Shown: positions 24,950-34,291 of the stretch, in pieces
Numbering within the stretch: the first letter of the stretch is position 1
Layout of the letters: each line of letters opens with the position of its first letter
Assembly (NCBI GenBank): GCA_902802285.1
Contig: CADCLI010000004.1
Coordinates: 1-34,979, forward strand
Direction: 5' to 3'
Length of the DNA stretch: 34,979 nt
DNA from: an uncultured Bacteroidales bacterium
GTDB taxonomy: Bacteria > Bacteroidota > Bacteroidia > Bacteroidales > Bacteroidaceae
Notes under the pieces: model-generated
Told to the model about the DNA's origin: nothing
What the model saw: the letters and a program-made list of their open reading frames with translations, nothing else
Databases searched by the model: none
Made by a program: the position numbers and the translations under genes

Positions 24950-27418
24950 ATGACATATTCCATAGACGATATAGTTTCCATGACAGGCGCCGAGAGGCAT
25001 GGTTTCTGTCCTGCCAGGATTTCGTGGCTCCTTACTGACAGCCGCTCCCTGTGTTTTCCTGCCGAGACTCTTTTCTTTGCTTTGTCGAGTAAACGCAACG
25101 ACGGCCATAAATATATCAGGGAGCTTTACAAGCGTGGTGTAAGGAATTTTGTAGTCAGTTATCTCCCCGATAAGATGGAAGATTACCAGGAGTCGAATTT
25201 TCTGCTGGTAAAAGATACTCTGGCTGCATTGCAGATGCTGGCTGCGGCACATAGGAAAAACTTTGATATCCCTGTGGTGGGCATAACCGGAAGCAACGGC
25301 AAGACTATGATAAAGGAGTGGCTGTACCAGTTGCTTGAGCCCGATTATGTGGTGACCCGCTCCCCCAAGAGTTACAATTCGCAGATAGGGGTTCCGCTCT
25401 CGGTCTGGCTTCTTAACAAACAGTCTCAGATAGGTATATTTGAAGCCGGTATCTCCAAAAAGGATGAGATGCGTCAACTCTGGAAAATCATAAAGCCTAC
25501 CATAGGCATACTTTCCAACATCGGACTGGCTCACCAGGAGAATTTCCAGTCACTCCAGGACAAGTGCATAGAGAAGTTACGTCTCTTCCAGGACTGTGAC
25601 GTGGTTATTTACAACTGTGACAATGAACTGATCCAGAGCTGTGTCGACAAATCCATAATAACGGCCAGGGAGATAGCCTGGTCACGTAAGAACCAGGACA
25701 AGCCGCTCTATATATCATCGGTTGTCAAACATGACACTTTTACCGAGATAACATACAGTTATATAGGTCTGGAGAACAAATTTACCATTCCGTTCATAGA
25801 CGATGCGTCCATAGAGGATGCCCTGCATTGCCTGGCGGTATGTATCTACTTGCTGGTTCCGCCCGAAAAGATCACAGAACGTATGGCTCAGTTGGAACCT
25901 TTGGCCATGCGTCTTGAGGTAAAGGACGGTAAACAGGGATGTATAGTGATCAACGACAGTTACAATTCGGATATTTCATCTTTGGGTATAGCGCTGGACT
26001 TCATGGCACGCCGTCAGGACGACAAGTCCCGAAACCGCACTCTGATCCTGTCCGATATACTGCAGTCAGGTTGGTCTGTGCATGAACTTTACCGCAGGGT
26101 CGCCCAACTTGCCGAGAGTCGTGGAATCACCAAACTGATAGGAGTAGGCCCGGATATAACGTCAGAGTCCAAGCGGTTTGACATAAAGGAGAAATATTTC
26201 TTTGAAAACACCGAGGATTTTCTGAAATCGGATGTAATCAATGGCTTTCACAATGAGTTAGTCCTGATTAAGGGGGCCAGGATATTTGAGTTTGACCGGA
26301 TAGCAGAGCGGCTTGAACTGAAGGTTCATGAGACTATTCTTGAGGTCAATCTGCAGGCTCTGGCCGACAATCTTAACCGTTACCGCAGCATGCTCAAGCC
26401 GGATACAAAGATTGTCTGTATGGTCAAGGCATCGGCATACGGTTCCGGAGCAATCGAGGTGGCCAAGACACTTCAGGACCGTCAGGTGGATTATCTGGCG
26501 GTAGCGGTTGCCGATGAAGGGGCCGAGCTGCGCAAGGCGGGCATAACCACCAGCATCATGGTCATGAATCCTGAACGGACATCGTTTGGTATGCTGTTTG
26601 ACTATAAACTGGAACCGGAGGTGTACAGTTTTCATTTGCTGGACCTGATAATCCGTGCAGCCGAACATAACGGTGTGACTAATTTCCCTATTCACATAAA
26701 GATAGATACAGGCATGCACCGTCTGGGATTCGCACCGGGCGATGTACCTGAGCTGGTAAGGCGTCTCCAGAAACAGACTGCCGTTATTCCCCGTTCGGTC
26801 TTCTCTCACTTTGTGGGTAGTGACAGCCGCGACTTTGATGATTTCAGCAAACTCCAGATCGAAAGGTTCAACCAGGCTGCCGATGCATTGCAGGCTGCTT
26901 TCAAGCACCATATCCTGAGACACATCTGCAATTCGGCGGGTATTGAACGTTTTCCTGATGTCCATTATGATATGGTACGCCTGGGACTGGGTCTTTATGG
27001 AATCAATCCCCTGGACAATCAGCCGTTGGAGACTGTCTGCACTCTTAAGACTACTATACTTCAGATTCGGGAACTGGAAAAAGGCGAGACCGTTGGTTAC
27101 AGCCGTAAGGGTAAGATCACCAGGCATTCACGTATTGCAGCCATCCCCATCGGTTATGCCGACGGACTGGACCGTCACCTTGGAAACGGCAACGCCTACT
27201 GTCTTGTAAACGGAAAGAAGGCATACTATGTGGGTAATATATGTATGGACGTGTGTATGATTGATGTCACAGACATAGATTGCCAGGAGGGTGACAGCGT
27301 TGAGATTTTCGGTCCCAACCTGCCGGTTCATGTGCTTTCTGATATTCTGGGAACCATTCCTTATGAGATAATATCAACCGTCTCAATTCGTGTCAAACGA
27401 GTTTATTACACAGAATAA
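24950..27418 (+). CDS. murF-alr: Bifunctional MurF ligase / alanine racemase
   Basis: The product has 822 residues and fuses two peptidoglycan enzymes, a layout typical of Bacteroidetes. The N-terminal MurF half adds D-Ala-D-Ala to UDP-MurNAc-tripeptide; its ATP loop GITGSNGKT starts at residue 111, with NIGLAHQENF and VINDSYNS further on. The C-terminal racemase half makes D-alanine; the PLP lysine is K493 in MVKASAYGSG, and the second catalytic base is probably Y717 in VGYSRKGK, followed by IPIGYADGLDR. The linked activities supply and use D-Ala. Only 15 nt separate it from the MFS gene downstream. Confidence 0.93.
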   Translation: MTYSIDDIVSMTGAERHGFCPARISWLLTDSRSLCFPAETLFFALSSKRNDGHKYIRELYKRGVRNFVVSYLPDKMEDYQESNFLLVKDTLAALQMLAAAHRKNFDIPVVGITGSNGKTMIKEWLYQLLEPDYVVTRSPKSYNSQIGVPLSVWLLNKQSQIGIFEAGISKKDEMRQLWKIIKPTIGILSNIGLAHQENFQSLQDKCIEKLRLFQDCDVVIYNCDNELIQSCVDKSIITAREIAWSRKNQDKPLYISSVVKHDTFTEITYSYIGLENKFTIPFIDDASIEDALHCLAVCIYLLVPPEKITERMAQLEPLAMRLEVKDGKQGCIVINDSYNSDISSLGIALDFMARRQDDKSRNRTLILSDILQSGWSVHELYRRVAQLAESRGITKLIGVGPDITSESKRFDIKEKYFFENTEDFLKSDVINGFHNELVLIKGARIFEFDRIAERLELKVHETILEVNLQALADNLNRYRSMLKPDTKIVCMVKASAYGSGAIEVAKTLQDRQVDYLAVAVADEGAELRKAGITTSIMVMNPERTSFGMLFDYKLEPEVYSFHLLDLIIRAAEHNGVTNFPIHIKIDTGMHRLGFAPGDVPELVRRLQKQTAVIPRSVFSHFVGSDSRDFDDFSKLQIERFNQAADALQAAFKHHILRHICNSAGIERFPDVHYDMVRLGLGLYGINPLDNQPLETVCTLKTTILQIRELEKGETVGYSRKGKITRHSRIAAIPIGYADGLDRHLGNGNAYCLVNGKKAYYVGNICMDVCMIDVTDIDCQEGDSVEIFGPNLPVHVLSDILGTIPYEIISTVSIRVKRVYYTE

Positions 27419-27433
27419 CTAACCTGAAACAAT

Positions 27434-28897
27434 ATGACAACTGTAAACAATTCATCAAGTGCCCAAAGGATGACCAATTTCCGTTGGGTGTTGTGTGCAC
27501 TTCTGTTTGTGGCCACAACCGTCAATTACCTGGACCGTCAGGTGCTGTCATTAACTTGGAAAGATTTTATATCGGCCGATTTCCACTGGACTGACAGTCA
27601 GTACGGCTCAATAACCGGTTTCTTTTCCATTTTTTACGCCGTAGCCTGCCTGTTCTCAGGTAAGTTCATTGACTGGCTGGGTACCCGCAAGGGATATCTT
27701 TGGGCTATATTCATATGGTCGGTAGGTGCCTGCATGCACGCTGCCTGCGGATGGGCATCGCTCAAGTGGGCCGGTGTACCTTCTATGGAGGCTGCCCGTA
27801 ATTCGGCCGATGTGATGCTGATCATATCGACTGTATCGGTCTATATGTTCATTTTCTGCCGTGCGGTGCTGGCACTTGGTGAGTCAGGAAACTTCCCTGC
27901 AGCCATCAAGGTTACCGCCGAGTATTTCCCCAAGAAGGACCGTGCTTTTGCCACATCCATTTTTAATGCCGGCGCATCGGTGGGCGCTCTTGCAGCACCT
28001 GCCTGCATTCCGCCTCTGGCTGCCAAGTGGGGTTGGGAGATGGCGTTCATAATAATAGGTGCCCTGGGTTTTGTATGGATGTTCTTCTGGTTCTTCCTCT
28101 ATCAGAAGCCCGAGAAGTCCAAGTATGTAAACCAGGCAGAGCTTGAGTATATCCATCAGGATGACGCTGCCGAGCTGGCCGCTGCCAAGGCTGCCGAACC
28201 ACAGAAGGAGCAGAAATCAATCCCGTTCTTCAAGTGTTTCTCTTTCCGTCAGACATGGGCTTTCATCTGCGGTAAGTTCTTTACCGACGGCGTATGGTGG
28301 TTCTTCCTGTTCTGGGCTCCCGCATACTTCAGCGACCAGTACGGATACCGCTCGGACTCCAAGGAGGCTATCCTGCTGATATTCGTACTCTATCTGATTG
28401 TAACCGTGGTAAGTATAGGCGGTGGCTACCTGCCCAAACTGTTTGTTGAGAAGAAAGGCATGGAGCCTTACTCCGGTCGTATGAAAGCTATGCTGATATT
28501 CGCTTTCTTCCCGCTGCTGGCTCTGTTTGCCCAGCCTCTGGGTAAGTACAGCGCATGGTTCCCCGCAATCATCATAGGTCTGGCCGGTGCAGGACATCAG
28601 GCATGGTCGGCCAACCTGTACTCAACCATCGGGGATATGTTCCCCAAGTCAACCATCGGAACAATCACAGGCGTGGGTACTACAATGGGCGGCCTTGCAT
28701 CGTTCATGATAAACAAGGGTGCAGGTATGCTCTTTACCAAGAGCGCCGCACTGGGATCGGCATTCACATTCCTGGGCTTTGAGGGTAAGGAGGCCGGTTA
28801 CATGATAGTGTTCTGTATCTGCGCCGTTGCCTATCTTATAGGCTGGACTGTAATGAAACTTCTGGTTCCCAAATATAAGCCTATCGTTGTAGACTGA
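27434..28897 (+). CDS. MFS transporter, ACS family, hexuronate-type
   Basis: The product has 487 residues and about 12 transmembrane segments. The start FRWVLCALLFVATTVNYLDRQVLSLTWKDF and the loop FSGKFIDWLGTRKGYL are typical of the anion:cation symporter family, and the best remembered relative is the hexuronate transporter ExuT. GESGNFPAAIKVTAEYFPKKDRAFATSIFNAGASVGA is the second diagnostic segment. It follows murF-alr by 15 nt, and its stop overlaps the aldo/keto reductase start (ATGT at 28897). The substrate is inferred from family only and could be another sugar acid. Confidence 0.82.
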   Translation: MTTVNNSSSAQRMTNFRWVLCALLFVATTVNYLDRQVLSLTWKDFISADFHWTDSQYGSITGFFSIFYAVACLFSGKFIDWLGTRKGYLWAIFIWSVGACMHAACGWASLKWAGVPSMEAARNSADVMLIISTVSVYMFIFCRAVLALGESGNFPAAIKVTAEYFPKKDRAFATSIFNAGASVGALAAPACIPPLAAKWGWEMAFIIIGALGFVWMFFWFFLYQKPEKSKYVNQAELEYIHQDDAAELAAAKAAEPQKEQKSIPFFKCFSFRQTWAFICGKFFTDGVWWFFLFWAPAYFSDQYGYRSDSKEAILLIFVLYLIVTVVSIGGGYLPKLFVEKKGMEPYSGRMKAMLIFAFFPLLALFAQPLGKYSAWFPAIIIGLAGAGHQAWSANLYSTIGDMFPKSTIGTITGVGTTMGGLASFMINKGAGMLFTKSAALGSAFTFLGFEGKEAGYMIVFCICAVAYLIGWTVMKLLVPKYKPIVVD

Positions 28898-29901
28898 TGT
28901 CGGTAACACCAGACTACAAGGCGGCCGATACCCGTTACGACGGGCGTATGCCATATATCCGATGCGGACACAGCGGGGTCAGACTCCCCGCGGTGTCACT
29001 CGGTTTCTGGCACAATTTCGGTAGCGTGGATGACTTTGACAAGGCTCATGCCACAGCCCGTTGCGCTTTTGACAACGGGGTGACCTGCTTTGACCTTGCC
29101 AACAACTATGGTCCGGAATACGGCAGCGCCGAGGAGAACCTGGGCCGTATGATGGACCTGTCGTTCCGTCCGTACCGTGACGAGCTGTTCATCACTACCA
29201 AGGCCGGTTATGACATGTGGCCAGGACCATATGGAGACTGGGGTTCACGCAAGTATCTGATGAGCAGTCTTGACCAGAGCCTCAGACGGATGCGTCTGGA
29301 TTATGTGGACCTGTTCTACTCGCACCGTTATGATCCTGATACCCCGCTTGAGGAGACCATGCAGGCGCTCGTGGACATAGTGCGTCGGGGCAAGGCGCTT
29401 TACATAGGTCTGTCAAACTATCCTGTTGATACGCTTGATTTCTGCTTCAGTTATCTCAGGGAGCGTGACGTCCCGTGTCTTATATATCAGGGACGTTACA
29501 ATATGATGGACCGGAAAGTGGAGAACGGCATACTCGATGCATGCCGGGATCATGGCGTCGGTTTTACCGCATTCTCACCGCTGGCCCAGGGACTGCTGAC
29601 AGACCGTTATCTGAAAGGTATCCCGGAGGATTCACGTATGGCACGTAACCGTTTCCTTAAACGTGATGTCCTGACCCCGCAACTCCTGTCCAAACTGAAC
29701 CGGCTCAACGCGATAGCTGCAGCCCGTAACCAGAGCCTGTCCGAGATGGCTCTTTCGTGGCTTCTCAAGGACGGACTTGTAACCTCCGTCCTGATGGGAG
29801 CAAGTTCTCCGGCACAACTGCTCACCAATATCGGGGCAGTCCGTAATACGGATTTTACCGCCGATGAACTGTATGAGATAGATTCAATCATCAACAAATA
29901 A
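28897..29901 (+). CDS. Aldo/keto reductase, YghZ/GAP-reductase-like
   Basis: The product has 334 residues, an NADPH-dependent TIM-barrel reductase. The catalytic tetrad is visible as Asp in FDLANNYG, Tyr in the same NNYGPEYG loop, Lys in ITTKAGYDMWPGPYG, and His in DLFYSHRYD. GLSNYP and the final SPAQL..N motif for the cofactor phosphate are also present. Close relatives are annotated as L-glyceraldehyde-3-phosphate reductase. The start overlaps the MFS gene stop, which points to co-expression with it. The true substrate is unknown. Confidence 0.85.
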   Translation: MSVTPDYKAADTRYDGRMPYIRCGHSGVRLPAVSLGFWHNFGSVDDFDKAHATARCAFDNGVTCFDLANNYGPEYGSAEENLGRMMDLSFRPYRDELFITTKAGYDMWPGPYGDWGSRKYLMSSLDQSLRRMRLDYVDLFYSHRYDPDTPLEETMQALVDIVRRGKALYIGLSNYPVDTLDFCFSYLRERDVPCLIYQGRYNMMDRKVENGILDACRDHGVGFTAFSPLAQGLLTDRYLKGIPEDSRMARNRFLKRDVLTPQLLSKLNRLNAIAAARNQSLSEMALSWLLKDGLVTSVLMGASSPAQLLTNIGAVRNTDFTADELYEIDSIINK

Positions 29902-29919
29902 CCTTTACTGACCTTCATT

Positions 29920-31275
29920 ATGAGTTACCGGAAACCTACTGTAAGGGAAAAGATTGCCTATGCATTGGGCGATGCCGCAGCCGGCGGTATAACATGGAAG
30001 ATCATGTCCATTGCCTTTCCTCTGTTTTTTACCAATGTATTCGGACTGACATTTGCCGATGCAGCCGCACTTATGCTTATTGCACGTCTGTTTGACGTAG
30101 TTACGGATCCGATAATGGGCAGCCTGGCTGACCGTACCCAATCCCGTTGGGGTACATACAGGCCCTGGCTCATATTCGGAGCCATACCATTCGGTCTGAT
30201 ATTCGCGCTGCTGCTCTATACACCGGATTTCGGTCCGGCCGGAAAGCGGATTTATGCTTATGTCCTCTACCTGCTGATGATGGCTGTCTATACCGCTGTA
30301 AATGTGCCTTACGGCTCACTGCTGGGTGTAATGACCGATGATGACAATGAAAAGAACCAGTTCTCATCATACCGCATGGTAGGCGCATATGCCATGGGTT
30401 TCATAACGCTCCTGTCATTCCCTTATCTGCAGAAAATGGTAGGTGGTACTGATGCGCATCAGTATGCAGTGCTGGGAGCTGTGTTCGGAATCATCGCCGC
30501 AGCCATGACTCTGGCATGCGGTCTGATGACCAAGGAGCGTCTCAAACCCATAAGGGCCGAGAAATACTCGTTGAGTCAGTTTGTTGACCTGTTCAAGAAC
30601 AAGCCATGGATATACCTGACACTGATTGGACTCTGCACCAATTTCTTTAACGGATTCCGATATGCTGTGGCAGGCTATCTTATTTCATACTGCCTGGGCG
30701 GTGACGTGACCGTGGGTTCACTCATCATAAACTACACTGTGCTTATGGCTTTCGGTGAGGTTACCTGCATGATATTCGGCGGTGTATCTCCCAAGTTTGC
30801 CAAGTGGGTCGGCTCCAAACGGATGGCATTCGTCTGGTCTGCCGTGATATGCGTGGTGTTCTCGGTACTGTTCTTCTTCATACCGATGAATCCCAAGTAC
30901 ATCTGGCTGATGGTTGCAGTTGTGATACTCACGTCGGTAGGCGTAGGTCTCTACTCACCGCTGCTGTGGTCAATGTATGCCGATGTGGCCGATTTTGCCA
31001 CCGATAAGTTCGGAACATCATCGACCGGACTGATATTCTCATCGGGTACAATGGCGCAGAAACTGGGCGGTGCCATATCGGGCTCACTCATAGCTCTGTT
31101 GCTGGGTCTTGCAGGTGCACGCATGATTCCAGACGACTTTGGCAACATGTCGATTGATCCCGCATCGGTCACAGAATCGGTACGTACTATGGTATGGTCC
31201 CTGTTCTCGCTTATCCCGGCTGTCATTGCCCTGGTAATGGGATTTCTGGCTTATAAGTTCCCCATCAGGAAGTAA
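29920..31275 (+). CDS. GPH-family glycoside:cation symporter
   Basis: The product has 451 residues and about 12 transmembrane helices and belongs to the glycoside-pentoside-hexuronide (MelB-like) group. The opening [32 protein letters not shown] and the signature [30 protein letters not shown] are diagnostic. It lies 18 nt after the reductase and 5 nt before the GH94 gene, so a role in importing a disaccharide for that phosphorylase is likely. The exact sugar is not evident. Confidence 0.87.
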   Translation: MSYRKPTVREKIAYALGDAAAGGITWKIMSIAFPLFFTNVFGLTFADAAALMLIARLFDVVTDPIMGSLADRTQSRWGTYRPWLIFGAIPFGLIFALLLYTPDFGPAGKRIYAYVLYLLMMAVYTAVNVPYGSLLGVMTDDDNEKNQFSSYRMVGAYAMGFITLLSFPYLQKMVGGTDAHQYAVLGAVFGIIAAAMTLACGLMTKERLKPIRAEKYSLSQFVDLFKNKPWIYLTLIGLCTNFFNGFRYAVAGYLISYCLGGDVTVGSLIINYTVLMAFGEVTCMIFGGVSPKFAKWVGSKRMAFVWSAVICVVFSVLFFFIPMNPKYIWLMVAVVILTSVGVGLYSPLLWSMYADVADFATDKFGTSSTGLIFSSGTMAQKLGGAISGSLIALLLGLAGARMIPDDFGNMSIDPASVTESVRTMVWSLFSLIPAVIALVMGFLAYKFPIRK

Positions 31276-31280
31276 TATTT

Positions 31281-33722
31281 ATGGCAAAGGAATACGGACA
31301 TTATGATGATGCGGCAAGGGAGTATGTCATTACCGATCCCTGCACCCCGTGGCCTTGGATAAACTACCTGGGTACCGAGGATTTCTTTGGCCTGATTTCA
31401 AATACCGCCGGCGGTTACAGTTTCTGCAAGGATGCCAGGTTCCGCCGCATTACACGATACCGCTATAACGGTGTGCCTATGGATGCCGGTGGGCGTTATT
31501 TCTACATCAAGGATGGAGATACCGTATGGAATCCCGGCTGGAAACCCTGCAAGACTCCGCTTGATTTCTACGAGTGCCGTCACGGCATGAACTACACATC
31601 GATTGAGGGACGCAAGGACGGCATTACCGCTAAGGTGCTGTTCTTTGTGCCGCTTAAGACCTGGGCCGAGGTTCAGAAACTTACGCTGACCAATACCACT
31701 GATGTGGTTAAGAAACTGAAACTGTTCAGCTTTCAGGAGTGGTGCCTGTGGAACGCATCCACTGATATGGAGAATTTCCAGCGCAACTTCTCGACCGGTG
31801 AGGTGGAGATTGACGGGTCGGTCATCTATCACAAGACCGAATACAAGGAGCGCCGCAACCATTACGCATATTACTCGGTCAATGTCCCGGTTCAGGGTTT
31901 TGATACTGACCGGGAATCATTTCTGGGCCTGTATAACGGTTTTGATGCACCGCAGGCTGTGCTTGAAGGAAAACCCCGTAATAGCGTGGCTCACGGATGG
32001 TCACCAATTGCATCTCACTATCTTGAGATAGAGCTTAAACCGGGCGAGAGCCGTGACCTGATATTCATACTGGGTTATGTCGAGAACGCACAGGATGACA
32101 AGTGGGAGAGCAAGGGTGTTATAAACAAGCGCATGGCCCGTGAGACCATGTCGCGTCTGGATACACCGGTCAAGGTTGATGCGGAGTTCCGTAAACTGAA
32201 TGAATACTGGGATAACCTGCTCAGCATATTCAATGTTGATAGTGGCGATGAGCGTATGGACCGCACGGTCAATATCTGGAACCAGTATCAGTGCATGATA
32301 ACGTTCTGTTTCTCCCGCAGCGCATCGTTCTTTGAGAGCGGTATAGGCCGAGGCATGGGATTCCGTGACTCCAACCAGGACCTGATAGGATTTGTGCATC
32401 AGATTCCTGAGCGTGCCCGCGAGCGTATTATCGATATCGCATCGACCCAGTTTGCCGACGGCGGCTGCTACCATCAGTACCAGCCGTTGACCAAACGCGG
32501 TAACGACGGCATTGGCGGCGGGTTCAATGATGATCCCATGTGGCTCATATTCGGTGTCTGCGGTTACCTGCGCGAGACAGGAGACTTCAGTATCCTTGAT
32601 GAGCCGGTTCCGTTTGACAACATGCCCGGCAGCGAGAAGAGCCTGTTTGAGCACCTGACCATATCATTTGACCATGTGATAAATAATCTTGGCCCGCACG
32701 GTCTGCCCCTGATTGGACGTGCCGACTGGAATGACTGCCTTAACCTGAACTGTTTCTCAAATGATCCCGACGAGAGTTTCCAGACTACCGAGAACAAGAC
32801 CGAGGGCAGTAAGGCAGAGAGCCTGATGATTGCCGGACTGTTTGTGTTCAGCGGCCGTGACTATGTGGAACTTTGCCGTCAGTTGGGTAAGAATGCCGAG
32901 GCTGACCGTGCCCAGAAGCATATTGATTCCATGATTACCGCTGTTGAGAAATACGGCTGGGATGGCAACTGGTTCCTGCGTGCTTATGACTATTATGGGC
33001 GAAAAGTTGGCTCACATGAGAATGAGGAGGGCCAGATATTCATTGAGTCCAACGGATGGTGCGCCATGGCGGGCATCGGCCTTAAAGAGGGCCTCTGTGA
33101 TAAGGCTCTTGACTCCGTAAAGGAGCGCCTTGACTCAGAGCACGGCATAGTGCTGAACAATCCAGCATTCACAAAGTATTATATCGAGTACGGCGAGATT
33201 TCAAGTTACCCCGCAGGCTACAAGGAGAATGCCGGCATATTCTGTCACAACAATCCCTGGGTTATGATTGGTGAGACGGTCCGCGGTAACGGCAAGGCCG
33301 CCATGGAATACTGGCGCAAGATATGCCCCGCATACATCAAGGATCAGACACTGCATAAGGTAGAGCCCTATGTCTACTCGCAGATGGTGGCGGGTAAGGA
33401 TGCGTTCCGTCCCGGCGAGGGCAAGAACTCCTGGCTTACCGGTACTGCCGCCTGGAACTGGTACACAATCACCCAGTTCATCCTGGGAATCAAGCCCACC
33501 TACAACGGTCTTGAGATTGATCCCTGCATCAGTCCCGATATGAAGGAGTACAAGATAACCCGCAAATTCCGCGGAGCCACCTACCAGATTGAAATAAAGA
33601 ACCCCAACGGCTCAATGCGCGGAATCAAATCCCTGATTGTTGAAGGAAAAGAGATTGCCGGAAACTTAATCCCCCTCTTTGCAGAAGGTTCCAAGGTGCA
33701 CGTAACAGCAATCCTTCAGTGA
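31281..33722 (+). CDS. GH94 cellobiose phosphorylase
   Basis: The product has 813 residues, the usual length for cytoplasmic cellobiose phosphorylases, and no signal peptide. The N-terminal beta-sandwich begins with [44 protein letters not shown]. The (alpha/alpha)6 barrel carries [46 protein letters not shown], and [13 protein letters not shown] with D482 and D485, one of which is the general acid. The enzyme splits cellobiose with phosphate to glucose-1-phosphate and glucose, which saves ATP. GH94 also includes cellodextrin and other disaccharide phosphorylases; cellobiose is the best guess from length and overall sequence. Confidence 0.9.
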   Translation: MAKEYGHYDDAAREYVITDPCTPWPWINYLGTEDFFGLISNTAGGYSFCKDARFRRITRYRYNGVPMDAGGRYFYIKDGDTVWNPGWKPCKTPLDFYECRHGMNYTSIEGRKDGITAKVLFFVPLKTWAEVQKLTLTNTTDVVKKLKLFSFQEWCLWNASTDMENFQRNFSTGEVEIDGSVIYHKTEYKERRNHYAYYSVNVPVQGFDTDRESFLGLYNGFDAPQAVLEGKPRNSVAHGWSPIASHYLEIELKPGESRDLIFILGYVENAQDDKWESKGVINKRMARETMSRLDTPVKVDAEFRKLNEYWDNLLSIFNVDSGDERMDRTVNIWNQYQCMITFCFSRSASFFESGIGRGMGFRDSNQDLIGFVHQIPERARERIIDIASTQFADGGCYHQYQPLTKRGNDGIGGGFNDDPMWLIFGVCGYLRETGDFSILDEPVPFDNMPGSEKSLFEHLTISFDHVINNLGPHGLPLIGRADWNDCLNLNCFSNDPDESFQTTENKTEGSKAESLMIAGLFVFSGRDYVELCRQLGKNAEADRAQKHIDSMITAVEKYGWDGNWFLRAYDYYGRKVGSHENEEGQIFIESNGWCAMAGIGLKEGLCDKALDSVKERLDSEHGIVLNNPAFTKYYIEYGEISSYPAGYKENAGIFCHNNPWVMIGETVRGNGKAAMEYWRKICPAYIKDQTLHKVEPYVYSQMVAGKDAFRPGEGKNSWLTGTAAWNWYTITQFILGIKPTYNGLEIDPCISPDMKEYKITRKFRGATYQIEIKNPNGSMRGIKSLIVEGKEIAGNLIPLFAEGSKVHVTAILQ

Positions 33723-33914
33723 AAGAATTCGGGGTATAGGTATCAGAAACCATGGCCGCCCGTGGGCTTGTGAACGGGAGGGGCCCGTCACTAAGAAGAT
33801 GCTCTGGAAGATGGGAGTTTACTCACGTCTTTCAGAGCGTCTTATTGGGGATGGGAGGGATAGCGCCGAAGGCGCGTAGTTTCAGATACCTATACCCCGA
33901 ATTCTCACTGAAGG
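33712..33914. repeat. Long inverted repeat filling the gap between convergent genes
   Basis: The arms are 33712-33749 and 33880-33914. A 20-bp core (33725-33744 with 33885-33904; begins GAATTCGGGG) is perfect. The pairing extends outward through TCCTTCAGTGA, which contains the last codons and stop of GH94, with a 2-nt bulge, and inward through GAAAC after one mismatch. The loop holds a second stem (AAGATGCTCTGGAAGATG... against ...CGTCTTTCAGAGCGTCTT) whose differences are mostly G-U pairs, and a GCGCC-GAA-GGCGC hairpin. It could end transcripts from both sides. It has no plausible gene. Confidence 0.8.
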
Positions 33915-33921
33915 ACTGCTG

Positions 33922-34290
33922 TTACCTTTCAACAGTGAGACTAAAGCCGGAAGCGGTGCAGGGGGCGCAGACGGGTGGGTTTTGCTTGCAGACTTTTACT
34001 GTCAGCGAATTTATTGCGGGAAAACCGTTCAGCAGAGCATTGGCTATGCGGCCGGCTACGTGTTCCAGAAGGGCGGAGCGGATCTGCATCTGCTGTTTTA
34101 TTATCTCGGTTACTTTCGCGTAGTTGATTGTCCCGTTCAGATTGTCGTTGAGTATGGCAAGAGTGGCATCGGCCCTGATGCTGATGTCAACCGTGTACCA
34201 GGCACCCACAATGGCCTCCTGCGGTTCTGCACCATGGTAGGCGTAGAACCGCAGGCTGTCAAGTGTTATTGTCTGTTCTTTAATTTTCAT
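33922..34290 (-). CDS. folB: Dihydroneopterin aldolase
   Basis: FolB cleaves 7,8-dihydroneopterin in folate synthesis. The product has 122 residues from the ATG at 34290; the frame stays open further upstream but that extension overlaps nrdJ. Matching segments are ITLDSLRFYAYHGAEPQEAIVGAWYTVDISI, GTINYAKVTEIIKQQM, LLEHVAGRIANALL and VKVCKQNPPV, the last with the family Lys near the C-terminus. The start lies 1 nt after the nrdJ stop, so translation is probably coupled. It converges on the GH94 gene across the inverted repeat. Confidence 0.88.
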   Translation of the reverse strand: MKIKEQTITLDSLRFYAYHGAEPQEAIVGAWYTVDISIRADATLAILNDNLNGTINYAKVTEIIKQQMQIRSALLEHVAGRIANALLNGFPAINSLTVKVCKQNPPVCAPCTASGFSLTVER

Positions 34291-34291
34291 T

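Noticed and set aside
26258..27127. A 289-codon open frame on the minus strand within murF-alr
   Set aside because: It lies entirely opposite the racemase half, whose catalytic motifs are intact; the protein has no recognisable domain and the frame is open only because of codon bias on the other strand. Similar shadows at 21815-22504, 32001-32654 and 2452-3057 were rejected for the same reason.
33752..34123. A plus-strand open frame across the long inverted repeat and the end of folB
   Set aside because: It starts in the loop of the inverted repeat and runs antisense to folB, with no family-like sequence.
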